A stretch of 45,713 nt of DNA from Salinivibrio costicola subsp. costicola ATCC 33508 = LMG 11651 (GTDB lineage Bacteria > Pseudomonadota > Gammaproteobacteria > Enterobacterales > Vibrionaceae), in the NCBI GenBank assembly GCA_000565345.1, contig AQOF01000055.1, positions 1-45,713 of the forward strand, written 5' to 3'. Made by a program: the position numbers and the translations under genes. The notes under the pieces are model-generated. The model ran no database searches. It had not been told where the DNA came from and saw only the letters and a program-made list of their open reading frames with translations. Below, in pieces: positions 17,365-26,608 of the stretch (its first letter is position 1; every line of letters begins with the position of its first letter).

Positions 17365-18571
17365 ATGTCGCAATCATCGGCTGTTACGTCGTCCCCAGCA
17401 CAGTTAAGTTGGCTGTTAATCCTGGTGCTTGGGGCCATTGCTGCATTGACCCCATTGGCGATCGATATGTATTTGCCCGCCATGCCGGCCATTGCCGCGG
17501 ATTTAAACGCGCCCAGTAGCGCGGTAAAGTCGACGCTGGTGGCCTATACCGCTGGCTTTGCGATTGGACAGCTTTTCCACGGCCCAATTTCGGACAGTTA
17601 TGGTCGTAAACCTGTGATGCTTGGTGGCGTTGCGCTCTTTTTTATCTGTGCTGTGGTCAGTGCGATGGCCCAAGATATTGATGTATTAATGATTGCGCGT
17701 ACTACACAAGGCTTTGCCGGTGCAGCGGCGGCGGTGATCATTCAAGCTTGGTGCGCGATATGTTCGAGCGCGAAGAGTTTGCGCGTACCATGTCGTTTAT
17801 TACGTTGGTGATGACGATTGCACCTTTGGCAGCGCCAATGATTGGCGGTTATCTGCTGACTTGGTTTGACTGGCGTGCGATTTTTTGGGTCCTGGCAGGA
17901 TGGGCCTGCTTTGTGACCTTGTGCATTATTTTTCGGATCCCCGAAACGTTACCGCGAGAAAACCGTCCGCCCATGCGGATTGGTGCCTCGTTGCGTAACT
18001 ATGCCCGTATGCTAAAAACCCCCTTTGCGGTAGGAATGATCTTTTGTTCTGGGTTCTCGTTTGCTGGGATGTTCTCGTTTTTAACCGCGGGCTCGTTCGT
18101 CTATATCGACTACTATGGCGTCAGCGCCAGATGTTTGGCTATCTTTTTGCGCTTAATATCGTTTGCTTGATTATGATGACGTTTATCAATGGGCGCTTGG
18201 TCCGCAAAATGGGATCACATTGGATGCTGCGGCTCGGGTTGGGTATCCAGCTGGTGGCGGGCATTGCCATTGCTGTTTTTCAATGGTTAGACATGGGGCT
18301 TTGGGGCACGGTGATCCCGGTGATGACGTATGTCGGTGTGATTTCAACCATCGGCAGTAATAGTATGGCGTGCTTGCTGGCGTGCTATCCACAAATGGCA
18401 GGTACTGCATCATCATTGGCGGGTACCATGCGTTTTGGTATTGGATCCCTAGTCGGTGCAGGCGTTGCCGTGGTCTCTGATGGAACACCTTGGGGGATGA
18501 TTGGCGCCATCGCGATTTGTGCGATACTCTCTGCCGTTTTCTACTGGACGCTAGCACGTAAAGAACCATGA
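17365..18571 (+). pseudogene. bcr: Bcr/CflA family multidrug efflux transporter, two frameshifts
   Basis: A 12-helix major-facilitator exporter that uses the proton gradient to expel drugs (bicyclomycin, sulfonamides) or cysteine in E. coli. Visible marks are the first helix, then P-L-A-I-D-M-Y-L-P-A-M-P, the loop G-P-I-S-D-S-Y-G-R-K-P-V, and F-S-F-A-G-M-F-S-F-L-T-A in helix 7. The start is ATG 17365 with AAGGAG five bases upstream; the longer open frame from 17245 lacks this. The frame breaks near 17747 (a T lost from gcttttg-type context) and near 18127 (a C lost from ccc). Repairing both gives 402 residues, close to the E. coli length. The downstream DUF2913 gene overlaps the stop (ATGA). 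In E. coli too, bcr lies next to rsuA. Confidence 0.87.
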
Positions 18572-19233
18572 GTTATGTCATCACCATTCAAACCGTTATG
18601 GCTGCGGCCTTCGATGAGTTAGCTGCCGCCATCGATGCTAAAAAAGTGGCTGATGCGCCAGCCGCTCGCGAGGTGTTTTTAGGCCGTTGGGTGGCGCAAG
18701 CGATTAAGAAACAGCGTTTTCACCACAGCGTAAAAGCGGATTTGCAACGTTGGACGCAGCGTGCCCGTAGTGCCGGCACTCAAGCCGGATTAGAGGCCGA
18801 ATTTCGACACATTCAGCAACTCTATACGCAGTGGTTTCCGGTCGATGAGCCGGCAAGCCCGGTCCAGCACGCCCAATTACAACAGATGATTGATAGTGCC
18901 CGCGAGGCGGGTTGGATGCTGCACACCCAGACGCCGATTGATCGAAAGGTCAAGATTGTCTCTGAAGGACAGCATTCACTGGTGGTATGTCCTGAGGCAA
19001 CTCAGGCGGCATTCAATGCAGAAGGGCACTTAGCTCATCCTCTTAGCATTTATGTGCGTGGACCAGAAATTGATGTAATGAATTGGGCGCATCAAGCCAA
19101 ACTAGCACCCACGAAAGTCACGGCCTATAAGTCGATCGTTAAATATCATGCTGAATATCGACTTTGGCCCGACAATCATGCGGATTGCTTAATGGTGATG
19201 CCGCGGCAATCTATGGTGAAAGAATACCGCTGA
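18568..19233 (+). CDS. DUF2913 family protein
   Basis: A 221-residue soluble protein of the DUF2913 family, found mainly in vibrios; function unknown. It is rich in alpha-helix in the first half (repeated Q/R/A segments) and ends with a beta-rich part (KVKIVSEGQHSLVV; LSIYVRGPEIDVM). The start overlaps the bcr stop in ATGA, so the two are probably translated together. No catalytic motif is recognised. A terminator follows. Confidence 0.75.
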   Translation: MSYVITIQTVMAAAFDELAAAIDAKKVADAPAAREVFLGRWVAQAIKKQRFHHSVKADLQRWTQRARSAGTQAGLEAEFRHIQQLYTQWFPVDEPASPVQHAQLQQMIDSAREAGWMLHTQTPIDRKVKIVSEGQHSLVVCPEATQAAFNAEGHLAHPLSIYVRGPEIDVMNWAHQAKLAPTKVTAYKSIVKYHAEYRLWPDNHADCLMVMPRQSMVKEYR

Positions 19234-19245
19234 TGAGCATTGAGA

Positions 19246-19268
19246 AACCGTCTGAGGGCGGTTTTTTC
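19246..19268 (+). terminator. Terminator after DUF2913
   Basis: A 7-bp stem (aaccgtc / ggcggtt, one G-T pair) with loop tgag, followed by TTTTTTC. Confidence 0.75.
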
Positions 19269-19321
19269 TTGTTTGAAAGCCACGTAAACTAGGCGCGTTG
19301 CCTTATCGGTTGGAGTCTGTT

Positions 19322-20698
19322 GTGAGCGCTGTTTCTCGTCCTTTTTTTGATGTGGTGTTTTTAAAACGCTTACTGTTAATTGCCATTCCCATTGCCCTCC
19401 AAACCATGATGTTTTCCAGCCGCAGTTTGGTCGACATCCTGATGGTCGGTCAGTTAAGTGAGGCTGATGTCGCTGCGATTGGGATTGCAGGGAAAGCAAT
19501 GTTTGTTTCCACCCTGTTAATTTTTGGGGCGATGACCGGTGGCTCTATGTTGGTCGCGCAATACTGGGGCGCGGGCGACAGGCAAGGGTTTCGAGAAAAA
19601 ATTGCGCTGACCGTGACCCTAACTAATGCCACTGCGGCGTTAAGTGCCTTTGTTTTTTGGGTCTATGCGGACGTCATTATTGGCTTTGCCAGTGATAACC
19701 CAACGGTGATTGCCTTGGGGCAAGACTACTTGCAGATCGCGGGGTTATCGCTGTTTTGCTTGGCCAGTGTGTCAGGGCTGGCGGCGGGGCTGCGTGCCAT
19801 GCATAAACCGGGGATCAGCACTTTTTTTAGTGGCGTGGGGATCAGTGTGAATATCCTACTCAACTGGGTGTTTATCTTTGGTCACTTCGGCGCGCCAGAG
19901 CTCGGATCAAAAGGGGCCGCAGTGGCAACGGTTCTCAGTGGTATTGTGGAAGTTGTCGCCTTGTATACCTATTTGTACCGTCGCCAACACCTTGTTGCCT
20001 TTTCCCTTGCTGAATGGCGCACGTCGCTCTCACTGGTGGCAGTAAAACGCTTTTTGGCGCTTTCTTTGCCGACTGCGTTTAACTTTTTAATGTGGTCGTC
20101 CGGCTTGTTCATTTACCACGCCATTATTGGTCATGTGAACGAAGCAGGGCTAGCCGCGATAGCGGTGATCACTCCGGTTGAGTCGTTATCGCTCTCTTTT
20201 CTGATTGGCACAGCCAATGCTGCCGCTGTGTTAGTGGGGAACAATCTGGGTGCTAAACAAACCGATACCGCCTATCATCAAGCATGGCAAGTGGCGGTGT
20301 TTAATTTGATTGCAGGCGTCTTTATTGCCGCAGTGATGCTGCTGATTAAACCTTGGGTCTTGGGGTTTTTCCCCGCATTGACTGGTGAAACGGCGCAAAT
20401 TACTGAATATTTCTATTGGGCAATGTGTGCGCTGATTGTGGTTAAAACCATCCCAATGGCGATGATCGTTGGTGTGCTGCGTGCCGGTGGTGATGTGCGC
20501 TACTGTTTGGGGCAAGACTTTGTTGCGCAATGGTTGATCGGTATTCCCGTGGTGCTCGCTGCTGCCGTGGTGTTTGAATGGCCGGTTTATTGGGTCTATG
20601 CGTTATTGGCGACAGAAGAAGTCGTTAAATGGGTCGGCTCTGTCATTCGAGTTAAATCGGGCGTATGGCTAAACTATCTTGTCGATGATGCCCGTTGA
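19322..20698 (+). CDS. MATE family efflux transporter
   Basis: A 12-helix inner-membrane exporter of the MATE family (458 residues), which expels cationic drugs using a Na+ or H+ gradient. Two homologous halves are visible. The first begins near residue 15 (KRLLLIAIPIALQTMMFSSRSLVDILMVGQL). The second begins near 232 (KRFLALSLPTAFNFLMWS). The typical G-N-N-L-G-A motif is at about 307. I chose GTG at 19322 because TTGGAG lies six bases before it; a TTG eight codons upstream extends the frame but has no ribosome site. It is single and intact, and differs from the NorM type in detail. Confidence 0.88.
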   Translation: MSAVSRPFFDVVFLKRLLLIAIPIALQTMMFSSRSLVDILMVGQLSEADVAAIGIAGKAMFVSTLLIFGAMTGGSMLVAQYWGAGDRQGFREKIALTVTLTNATAALSAFVFWVYADVIIGFASDNPTVIALGQDYLQIAGLSLFCLASVSGLAAGLRAMHKPGISTFFSGVGISVNILLNWVFIFGHFGAPELGSKGAAVATVLSGIVEVVALYTYLYRRQHLVAFSLAEWRTSLSLVAVKRFLALSLPTAFNFLMWSSGLFIYHAIIGHVNEAGLAAIAVITPVESLSLSFLIGTANAAAVLVGNNLGAKQTDTAYHQAWQVAVFNLIAGVFIAAVMLLIKPWVLGFFPALTGETAQITEYFYWAMCALIVVKTIPMAMIVGVLRAGGDVRYCLGQDFVAQWLIGIPVVLAAAVVFEWPVYWVYALLATEEVVKWVGSVIRVKSGVWLNYLVDDAR

Positions 20699-20845
20699 TT
20701 GAAAAGAAGACGCAATGGGAAGCTGTCTACCTAGTTTTGCCCTTTTCTCAGCCTCTTAATTGGGGTACATTGCCAAATTAGTCAAACAGTGTGACCTAGT
20801 TCTCGTTTATTGCTGTTTTAAAACACTATGAGGGTGTGCATTGGC

Positions 20846-21517
20846 ATGTTAGCAATTAAAGCGCTGTGCAAGGGATATCAGGACGGGGGCGATTTTCATC
20901 CTGTGCTTCAAGGTGCGGCGATGTCGCTGTCTTCCACCAGCCAGCTTGCGCTGATGGGAGAGAGCGGCTCAGGCAAGAGTACCTTACTGAACTTAATTGC
21001 TGGGTTGGATAAACCCGACAGCGGTGAGATCTGGCTGGATGATACCCCTTTACACGCGTTAACCGAACGAGCGCGTACTCAGTTCCGTCGTCAGAACATT
21101 GGTCTTATCTTTCAGCAGTTCAACTTGCTTCCTACGCTATCGATTGCCGACAACATCCGCTTTTGTCGCCAGTTAAAAGGGCTCAAAGACGATGCGAATT
21201 TGTGGCGGCAAATTGTCTCTCAGCTTGATTTAATGCCGCTATTAAATCGATACCCGGAAGAAGTGTCAGGCGGGCAGCAACAGCGTGCCGCGATCGCCCG
21301 TGCTTTATACATGGCCCCCAAATTATTGTTGGCCGACGAACCCACCGGTAGCTTGGACGAGCGCAACGCGGATGCGGTCATGCGTTTGCTAACCACGTTG
21401 ACACGTCAGCAAGGCTCGAGCCTTTTATTGGTCACGCACAGTGATACGGTTGCCAGCTACTTACAGGGCAGCATTGGGCTGCAAGGAGGCGTGCTCAGTG
21501 TTCGGGCCCGTCGCTAA
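20846..21517 (+). CDS. ABC transporter ATP-binding protein (LolD/MacB-like)
   Basis: ATPase subunit of an ABC exporter-type complex, 223 residues. Walker A G-E-S-G-S-G-K-S-T at ~37-45, Q-loop Q-Q-F-N-L-L-P-T at ~86-93, signature V-S-G-G-Q-Q-Q-R at ~137-144, Walker B L-L-L-A-D-E-P-T-G and the switch His in L-L-V-T-H-S-D follow in order. The pattern is that of LolD, MacB and YbbA, which pair with FtsX-type permeases. ATG at 20846 has GAGGG upstream; an earlier in-frame ATG at 20828 lacks one. The stop lies 20 bases inside the next gene, so the three genes 20846-25098 form an operon. The complex probably handles a lipid-like or hydrophobic substrate. Confidence 0.9.
   Translation: MLAIKALCKGYQDGGDFHPVLQGAAMSLSSTSQLALMGESGSGKSTLLNLIAGLDKPDSGEIWLDDTPLHALTERARTQFRRQNIGLIFQQFNLLPTLSIADNIRFCRQLKGLKDDANLWRQIVSQLDLMPLLNRYPEEVSGGQQQRAAIARALYMAPKLLLADEPTGSLDERNADAVMRLLTTLTRQQGSSLLLVTHSDTVASYLQGSIGLQGGVLSVRARR
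21483..21489 (+). promoter_or_regulatory. Ribosome binding site within the ATPase gene
   Basis: AAGGAGG lies eight bases before GTG 21498 and decides the permease start inside the 3' end of the upstream ATPase gene. Confidence 0.7.
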
Positions 21518-23971
21518 TGCACTATGGGGGCACTATCGCCGCCATCCTTTTCAGATTTTGCTGGTATGGCTAGGGCTAACCCTTGGGGTCGCTCTGCTTG
21601 TTGGCGTGTTATCGATTAACCAACACGCCCAGCAAAGCTATCGGGAAGGCGCCAAGCTGTTTAGTAATCCTTACCCGTTTAGTATTCATCATACCCAGCG
21701 GACCCAACGTGTGCCGCAGGCGTTTTATATTGATTTACGCCGGGCAGGCTTAACGCAGTGTGTTCCTGTTGATCGCTTGCAAGTCGTGACACCGTCACTT
21801 GATGATCTCAATCTTATGGGCGTTGATACCATTGCCATGTTGCCGCTGTTAGCTGAACGTGGCGGTGATAAAGGGCGTGCAAACAAGGGGATATCACCGG
21901 TCAATGCAATCACGCCGCCTTATCCGGTTTATGTTGGTGAGGCGATGGCGAACCATAAAGGCTGGAAAGATGGGCAAATGATTGATCTGCTTGATTATCC
22001 AGCTATTGGCCCCTTGCGAGTACTCGACAACGATGCCTGAGTATGGGGACGTATTTAGTTGCCGATATGGCGTTGCTACGTACCTTGTCCTCACACGCCG
22101 GTATCGCCGACATCCTGTGTGGGTCTTTAACGCAAGCGGAGCGCCAGCAGATTCGCAATGTGTTACCACCTGCACTGACATTGACCAAAACACAGGCCAC
22201 ACAGTTAGGGCCGCTCACCCGTGCTTTCCATCTTAATTTACTTGCCATGGGATTACTGGCTTCTGTGGTGGGCCTGTTTATTTTCTATCAAGCGATTTCG
22301 CTTTCAATGACACAACGGCAACCGCTGGTGGGGGCGCTACGCCAACTCGGTGTTGATGGACGTCAACTCTCTGGGGTTATGCTTGCTGAGATTCTCGTAT
22401 GGGTTGTGCTTGGCGTGATGAGTGGCAATGTGCTGGGCTTGATGCTAGCCAATCAATTACTCCCTGCCGTCGCTACCACCTTGTCTGACTTGTATGGCGC
22501 TGATATTGACTTGGTGATGCATTGGCAATGGCAATGGGGATTGGCGAGTCTGTTGCTCGCGATCTTAGGGGCGATGATGGCATCAGCCTGGCCGCTGGTG
22601 CGCTTACTTAACACATCGCCGGGGCGCTTATCCCAAAGAATGACATTAATTCGAGGGACACACCAAGAGTATGCGGTGCAAGCGATCATCGCGATACTAT
22701 TGGGCGTAACAGCTTGGGGCGTGTCTTACTGGGAAAGTAGCCAATGGCAAGGCTTTACGCTGATCGCATTAACCATGTTAAGTGCCGCCCTAGCGTTGCC
22801 CTATGCCTGTGGCTGGTTGTTTCATACCTTGGCGCGCGGCTATGCGGGCGCACGTTGGCGTTGGTTCTTTACCGATGCGGCGGCCAGTTTAAGCTACCGA
22901 GGTGTCGCCGCGATGGCCTTTATGCTTGCTGTTTCTGCGCATATAGGTATGGAAACCATGGTGGGGAGCTTTCGCACCAGCACCGAAACTTGGCTGCAGC
23001 AACGGTTAGCCGCGGATGTGTATGTTCGACCCGGCAATGCTTTGCTACCCAGAATCGAATCCTGGCTTGAGCAACAAGAAGACGTGTCGCAATTTTGGGC
23101 CACTTATCGACGTGAGTTGGTCGCGCCCCAAGGGCGCCTTGAGGTGTTATCGGTTGGTGATCGAGCGCTAGAAAAGCAATCGTTAGCCGTCAAATCGGCC
23201 CAACCCCAATATTGGTCGCAATTACACCAGCAACGTGCGGTGCTTTTAAGTGAATCACTCGCCGCTAAATTTGACGTAAGTGTCGGTGAAATGGTTAATC
23301 TGCCCGCACCGATGGGCGAACGCTGGCACGTGGCAGGGATCTATTACGATTACGGTAATCCATACGGACAGTTGGTGGTTTCAACGCATAGTGAGGCGGG
23401 CGAATGGCTAGCACAAGGACGCCCATCGTTGGCGGTGGTACTTGATAAAGAAGCTCCAAGTGATCATTTTGTTGATCAAATGAATACACGGTTTAGCCTG
23501 AGCAATGGTCAGGTGCAAAATCAAGCCGACATTATGCGTTATGCCATGCGCATTTTTGATCGAACGTTTACTGTCACCGAAAGCTTGTGTGTGTTGATGT
23601 TGATCGTGGCGATTAGCGGCTTGTTTTTCGCAACGTTAGCCACGGAGCTATCGCGGCAACGCCAGTACAGCTTGTTGCGTTATTTGGGCCTATCAGGGCG
23701 AGAGCTCATTGCTCTTGGGGGCGGGCAAGTTGGTGATCCTTGGGTTAGTCAGTGCCTTATCGCGATCCCGCTTGGCTTGGTGTTAGCGAGCATGTTAATT
23801 CATGTTGTTCTCAAAGCGTCCTTTGGTTGGACAATGACTATGAATTTTTTCCCAATGACGTATGCAACGACCATTAGCCTTTCAATGCTCGCCTTGATGG
23901 TGGCCGGGGCGTGGCCGGTTTACCGTATGCTTAAGCGGACAGCCGCCGCGTCGTTACGTGATGCGCAATAG
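21498..23971 (+). pseudogene. FtsX-type ABC transporter permease, one frameshift
   Basis: Large inner-membrane permease (824 residues after repair) with an FtsX-like layout. It has a first helix at ~15-35 (ILLVWLGLTLGVALLVGV), a large extracytoplasmic domain, three helices at ~235-360 (LNLLAMGLLASVVGLFIFYQA, then two more), a second extracytoplasmic domain, and C-terminal helices at ~695-815. It resembles the permease partner of AttH-like proteins and YbbP. The frame breaks near 22037: D-N-D-A-stop against L-S-M-G-T-Y-L-V-A-D. One C added to gcctg rejoins them. GTG 21498 is chosen for its strong ribosome site. Adjacent to its ATPase (20-bp overlap) and the AttH-like gene (stop and next start 10 bases apart). 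Confidence 0.85.
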
Positions 23972-23981
23972 GAGAGTCGCC

Positions 23982-25098
23982 GTGAGATCAAGTCAGCGAA
24001 AGTTAAGCCTATTGGCCGTGTAGTGTTTGGCTTAATCGGAGTGATGGTGTTGGGGGTCTTGATTGGGTTGGGAAAACAGTCTTCATCGTCGACCGACTTA
24101 GCGGATGGCTTTGATGTGTTTGGCCAACAAGATGGCTTTGCCGCTGTTACGCCTGATTATACACCTCTTTATCCGCAGGATATGGCCTCTCATCCTGCAT
24201 TTGCCACAGAATGGTGGTATTTGACAGCCACACTGACGGATAATGCGGGACAAGAATACGGTGTGCAATGGACCCTATTTCGCCGTGCGCTGAGTTCTCA
24301 CCACCAAACAGGATGGGCAAACCAGCAGCTTTATATGGCGCATGTTGCTATTACGCGTGCCGATCAACAGTGGGAAGCCGAGCGTTTTGCCCGTGGTGGT
24401 ATTGGTCAGACTGGCGTGACACTGTCACCATTTCAGGCTTGGCTGGATGATTGGCAATGGCAGGGGGGCGATCAACCTTTACCGGCGCAAGTCCGTGCAT
24501 CATGGTCCGATAAGGATGCAACATTGGGGTTCGCACTCCAGGTGGCTGACGGTGGCTTGCGCGTGAAACACGGCGAGCAAGGATACAGTATTCGCCATGC
24601 CAATGAGCCGTCAGCGTCTTATTACTTTTCTCTGCCACAATTGACCATTGAAGGTCAGCTTATCATCGACGGTGAGACAATACCGTTTCGGGAAAAGGGT
24701 GGTTCGATAAAGAATGGTCTAGCGGTGCGATGGTATCGGATCAAAGCGGATGGGATTGGTTCGGGCTTAATTTAGACGATGGTCGCGCGTTAATGGTCAC
24801 CCAAATCCGAGGCAGTCAGCCCTTTATGTTTGGCTCATTAACGTATCCAAATGGGCGCATTGTGGCCTTAGCGCAATCGGATATTCGGATGCTACCTATT
24901 AGCCATGCCAAAATGCGCGAGGGGATCAGTTTGCCGATAGCCTGGCAGATACAAGTACCAGACGAAGGGATTAACATCACTACGCAGCCACTCAATGCGC
25001 AAAGTTGGATGGCGCTGAGTGTGCCGTATTGGGAAGGGCCAGTGCGCGTGCAAGGAAGCGCAACAGGCCGCGGGTTTATGGAAGCGACGGGCTATTAA
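23982..25098 (+). pseudogene. AttH-like lipocalin / carotenoid 1,2-hydratase-fold protein, two frameshifts
   Basis: Predicted secreted or membrane-anchored protein with the AttH/CrtC double-lipocalin fold. An N-terminal membrane segment (LIGVMVLGVLIGLG) is followed by the first lipocalin motif, E-W-W-Y-L-T-A-T-L, and V-Q-W-T-L-F-R-R. The second half has W-D-W-F-G-L-N-L-D-D-G-R and the end motif G-x-G-F-M-E-A-T-G-Y. GTG 23982 is preceded by AGGAGA. Two breaks are seen. Near 24020 a TAG interrupts L-A-V; adding a G gives L-A-V-V-V-F-G-L. Near 24684, adding a G gives V-S-G-K-G-W-F-D-K-E-W-S-S, the family core motif. The repaired length is 372. Such proteins accompany ABC permease pairs; the substrate is unknown, a lipid being plausible. 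Confidence 0.8.
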
Positions 25099-26106
25099 TT
25101 GAGGCCAACCCAGGCCTGGGTTTGATGTGGACGCCATATTGGCTGACGCTCGACGGTAATCACGCCAGGCTGGTTATCGCCTTGAGCGGCAGACACCGCA
25201 AGGCTTAAGGCAGCATCACTGATCGCTTCAAATTGCTGCGGCAAAGACTGCACACCAAAAGGCAGAAAGTCTAAAATACGGCTATCACCAAAAGTGGCGA
25301 AATACAGGGCTGTGGGGGCGATACCGGTCTGACGAATCGCATCCAGCACACCCTCGCAAAGGGTAAACGATGTCGTTAAAAGCGCATCGGGTAAATCCCC
25401 AGCGTCTATCCATTCGGTCATTAATCGCTGTCCTTCTGAACGGCTAAAGGCATTGCCATAGCGTACTTGTCCCTCGACGTGCTGTGCGTGTAATGCCTGA
25501 AAAAAACCTTGCTCACGATCTTGAGATATCGCCAAAGCCGGTACTGCACCGATTAACCCAGCTTGATAGACATCGGTTGGGCTGATCAAGCGATCCGTCA
25601 GCTGATAAGCCCCTTTCGCATCGTCCGTTAAAACGTTGGCAAATTGTGTGGCATCTAAGCCACGGTCAATCGCGATAATCGGGGTGCCTTGCTGCTGTAG
25701 TTTCGGATAAAAGGCATTATCGGCCGGTAAACAAGAGGCCACAATTAAGGCATCAATCTTTCTGGATACTAGCGTCTGTGCAACCGTTTTTTCTCGCTCA
25801 GGATCGTCGTCTGATCCCGTAATAATCACCTGATAACCTGATCATGCGCCTTGCGTTCAAAGAGTTTGGCTAACGTTGCATAGCTGGTATTAGCAAGATC
25901 CGGAACCACTAAGCCAGTGTTTGGGTCGTGCCTGCTCGTAATGCCGTCGCTGCGCGGTTAGGTTGATAATTATGTTGCTCGACCACCGCCATCACGCGTT
26001 GACGTGTTTGCTCGCTGATCCGGTAACGGTCGGCTTTACCATTAATCACATAACTGGCTGTTGTGCGTGACACCCCAGCAAGGCGGGCTATTTCATCTAG
26101 CTTCAT
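25095..26106 (-). pseudogene. cra: Fructose operon regulator Cra/FruR (LacI family), two frameshifts
   Basis: DNA-binding regulator sensing fructose-1-phosphate. The helix-turn-helix is [20 protein letters not shown], identical over its first 24 residues to E. coli Cra. The effector domain includes I-I-A-I-D-R-G-L, then D-A-L-L-T-T-S-F, then A-T-F-G-D-S. The frame breaks near 25914 (L-A-stop; one G restored gives [13 protein letters not shown]) and near 25838 (one G restored gives D-Q-G-Y-Q-V-I-I-T-G). The repaired protein is 337 residues. ATG 26106 has AAGGA upstream. It is divergent from fruBKA and controlled by a shared region with three FruR operators. Its stop overlaps that of the convergent AttH-like gene. 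It probably acts mainly on the adjacent operon, as in vibrios. Confidence 0.9.
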
Positions 26107-26144
26107 AAACGAATCCTTAGTGCGCCGATCGTTATTGATGGCTT

Positions 26145-26160
26145 TGTGAATGCGATCAAA
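26145..26160. promoter_or_regulatory. CRP-like site upstream of cra
   Basis: TGTGA-atgcga-TCAAA matches the CRP consensus TGTGA-N6-TCACA at nine of ten positions. It is 39 bases from the cra start. Confidence 0.5.
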
Positions 26161-26199
26161 GTTTGCACATACCCGATCAATAATAGGCTTGCATTATAA

Positions 26200-26215
26200 G
26201 CTAAAACGATTCAGC
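26200..26215. promoter_or_regulatory. FruR/Cra operator 1
   Basis: GCTAAAACGATTCAGC, a near-match to the Cra consensus GCTGAAtCGwTTCAGC. It is the operator nearest cra but one and may control cra itself. Confidence 0.75.
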
Positions 26216-26221
26216 CTTAAA

Positions 26222-26237
26222 GCTGAAAGGTTTCAGC
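26222..26237. promoter_or_regulatory. FruR/Cra operator 2
   Basis: GCTGAAAGGTTTCAGC, with near-perfect dyad symmetry. The centre of this operator is 22 bases (about two helical turns) from operator 1. Confidence 0.75.
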
Positions 26238-26368
26238 TTTGGATGTAAATCGCGTCACCATCACACGAATGTTATTTATTGCGTCGTGTTTCGATAATCG
26301 TGGCTAGAATGAATCGACAGTAACGATGAGATTCATTTCATCGATAACGCGGGTAATTGCCGCCAAAA

Positions 26369-26384
26369 GCTGAAACGATTCAGC
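26369..26384. promoter_or_regulatory. FruR/Cra operator 3, next to fruB promoter
   Basis: GCTGAAACGATTCAGC, an almost perfect Cra operator. It ends seven bases before a TATAGC hexamer (26392-26397) that would be a -10, so it would occupy the -35 and spacer region of the presumed fru promoter. Confidence 0.8.
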
Positions 26385-26391
26385 CAAATGG

Positions 26392-26397
26392 TATAGC
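26392..26397 (+). promoter_or_regulatory. Possible -10 hexamer of fruBKA
   Basis: TATAGC sits seven bases after FruR operator 3. The matching -35 position (GCTGAA, 17 bases upstream) is poor, so activation by the bound regulator is plausible. It gives a leader of about 200 bases before fruB. Confidence 0.4.
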
Positions 26398-26511
26398 GAA
26401 AGACTGTACACAAAAAAACATTATTAGGGTCTGACGTAACGTGAATGAAGACCAATCCCTGATCCCGATATACCGTCATGACAGCGTGGTCTGGCGTGAC
26501 AAAAACGATTA

Positions 26512-26591
26512 ACCCGTGCATTTGGCACTGACCCTTTGCACTTGGCATTGACCCTTTGCACTTGGCATTGCCCCTTTGCACTTGGCATTGA
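26512..26591. repeat. 20-bp tandem repeat in the fruB leader (four copies)
   Basis: The unit ccctttgcacttggcattga occurs at 26532-26551, 26552-26571 (last base c) and 26572-26591, nearly identical. A degenerate fourth copy (15 of 20 bases) is at 26512-26531. It ends 17 bases before the fruB ATG and includes no start codon. The unit is not an operator or promoter that I recognise. Confidence 0.9.
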
Positions 26592-26608
26592 TATAAGAGG
26601 AAAGCCTC

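Larger units (their letters stand above)
26107..26608. other. 502-bp cra-fruB control region
   Basis: Non-coding divergent region with a CRP-like site near cra, three FruR operators, a -10-like hexamer and a 20-bp tandem repeat before fruB (each listed separately). A 131-residue minus-strand reading frame that spans the repeat has no family features. Confidence 0.7.

Noticed and set aside
26512-26591. CRISPR array
   Set aside because: Units are directly adjacent with no unique spacers; this is a plain tandem repeat. The same applies to 36686-36783.
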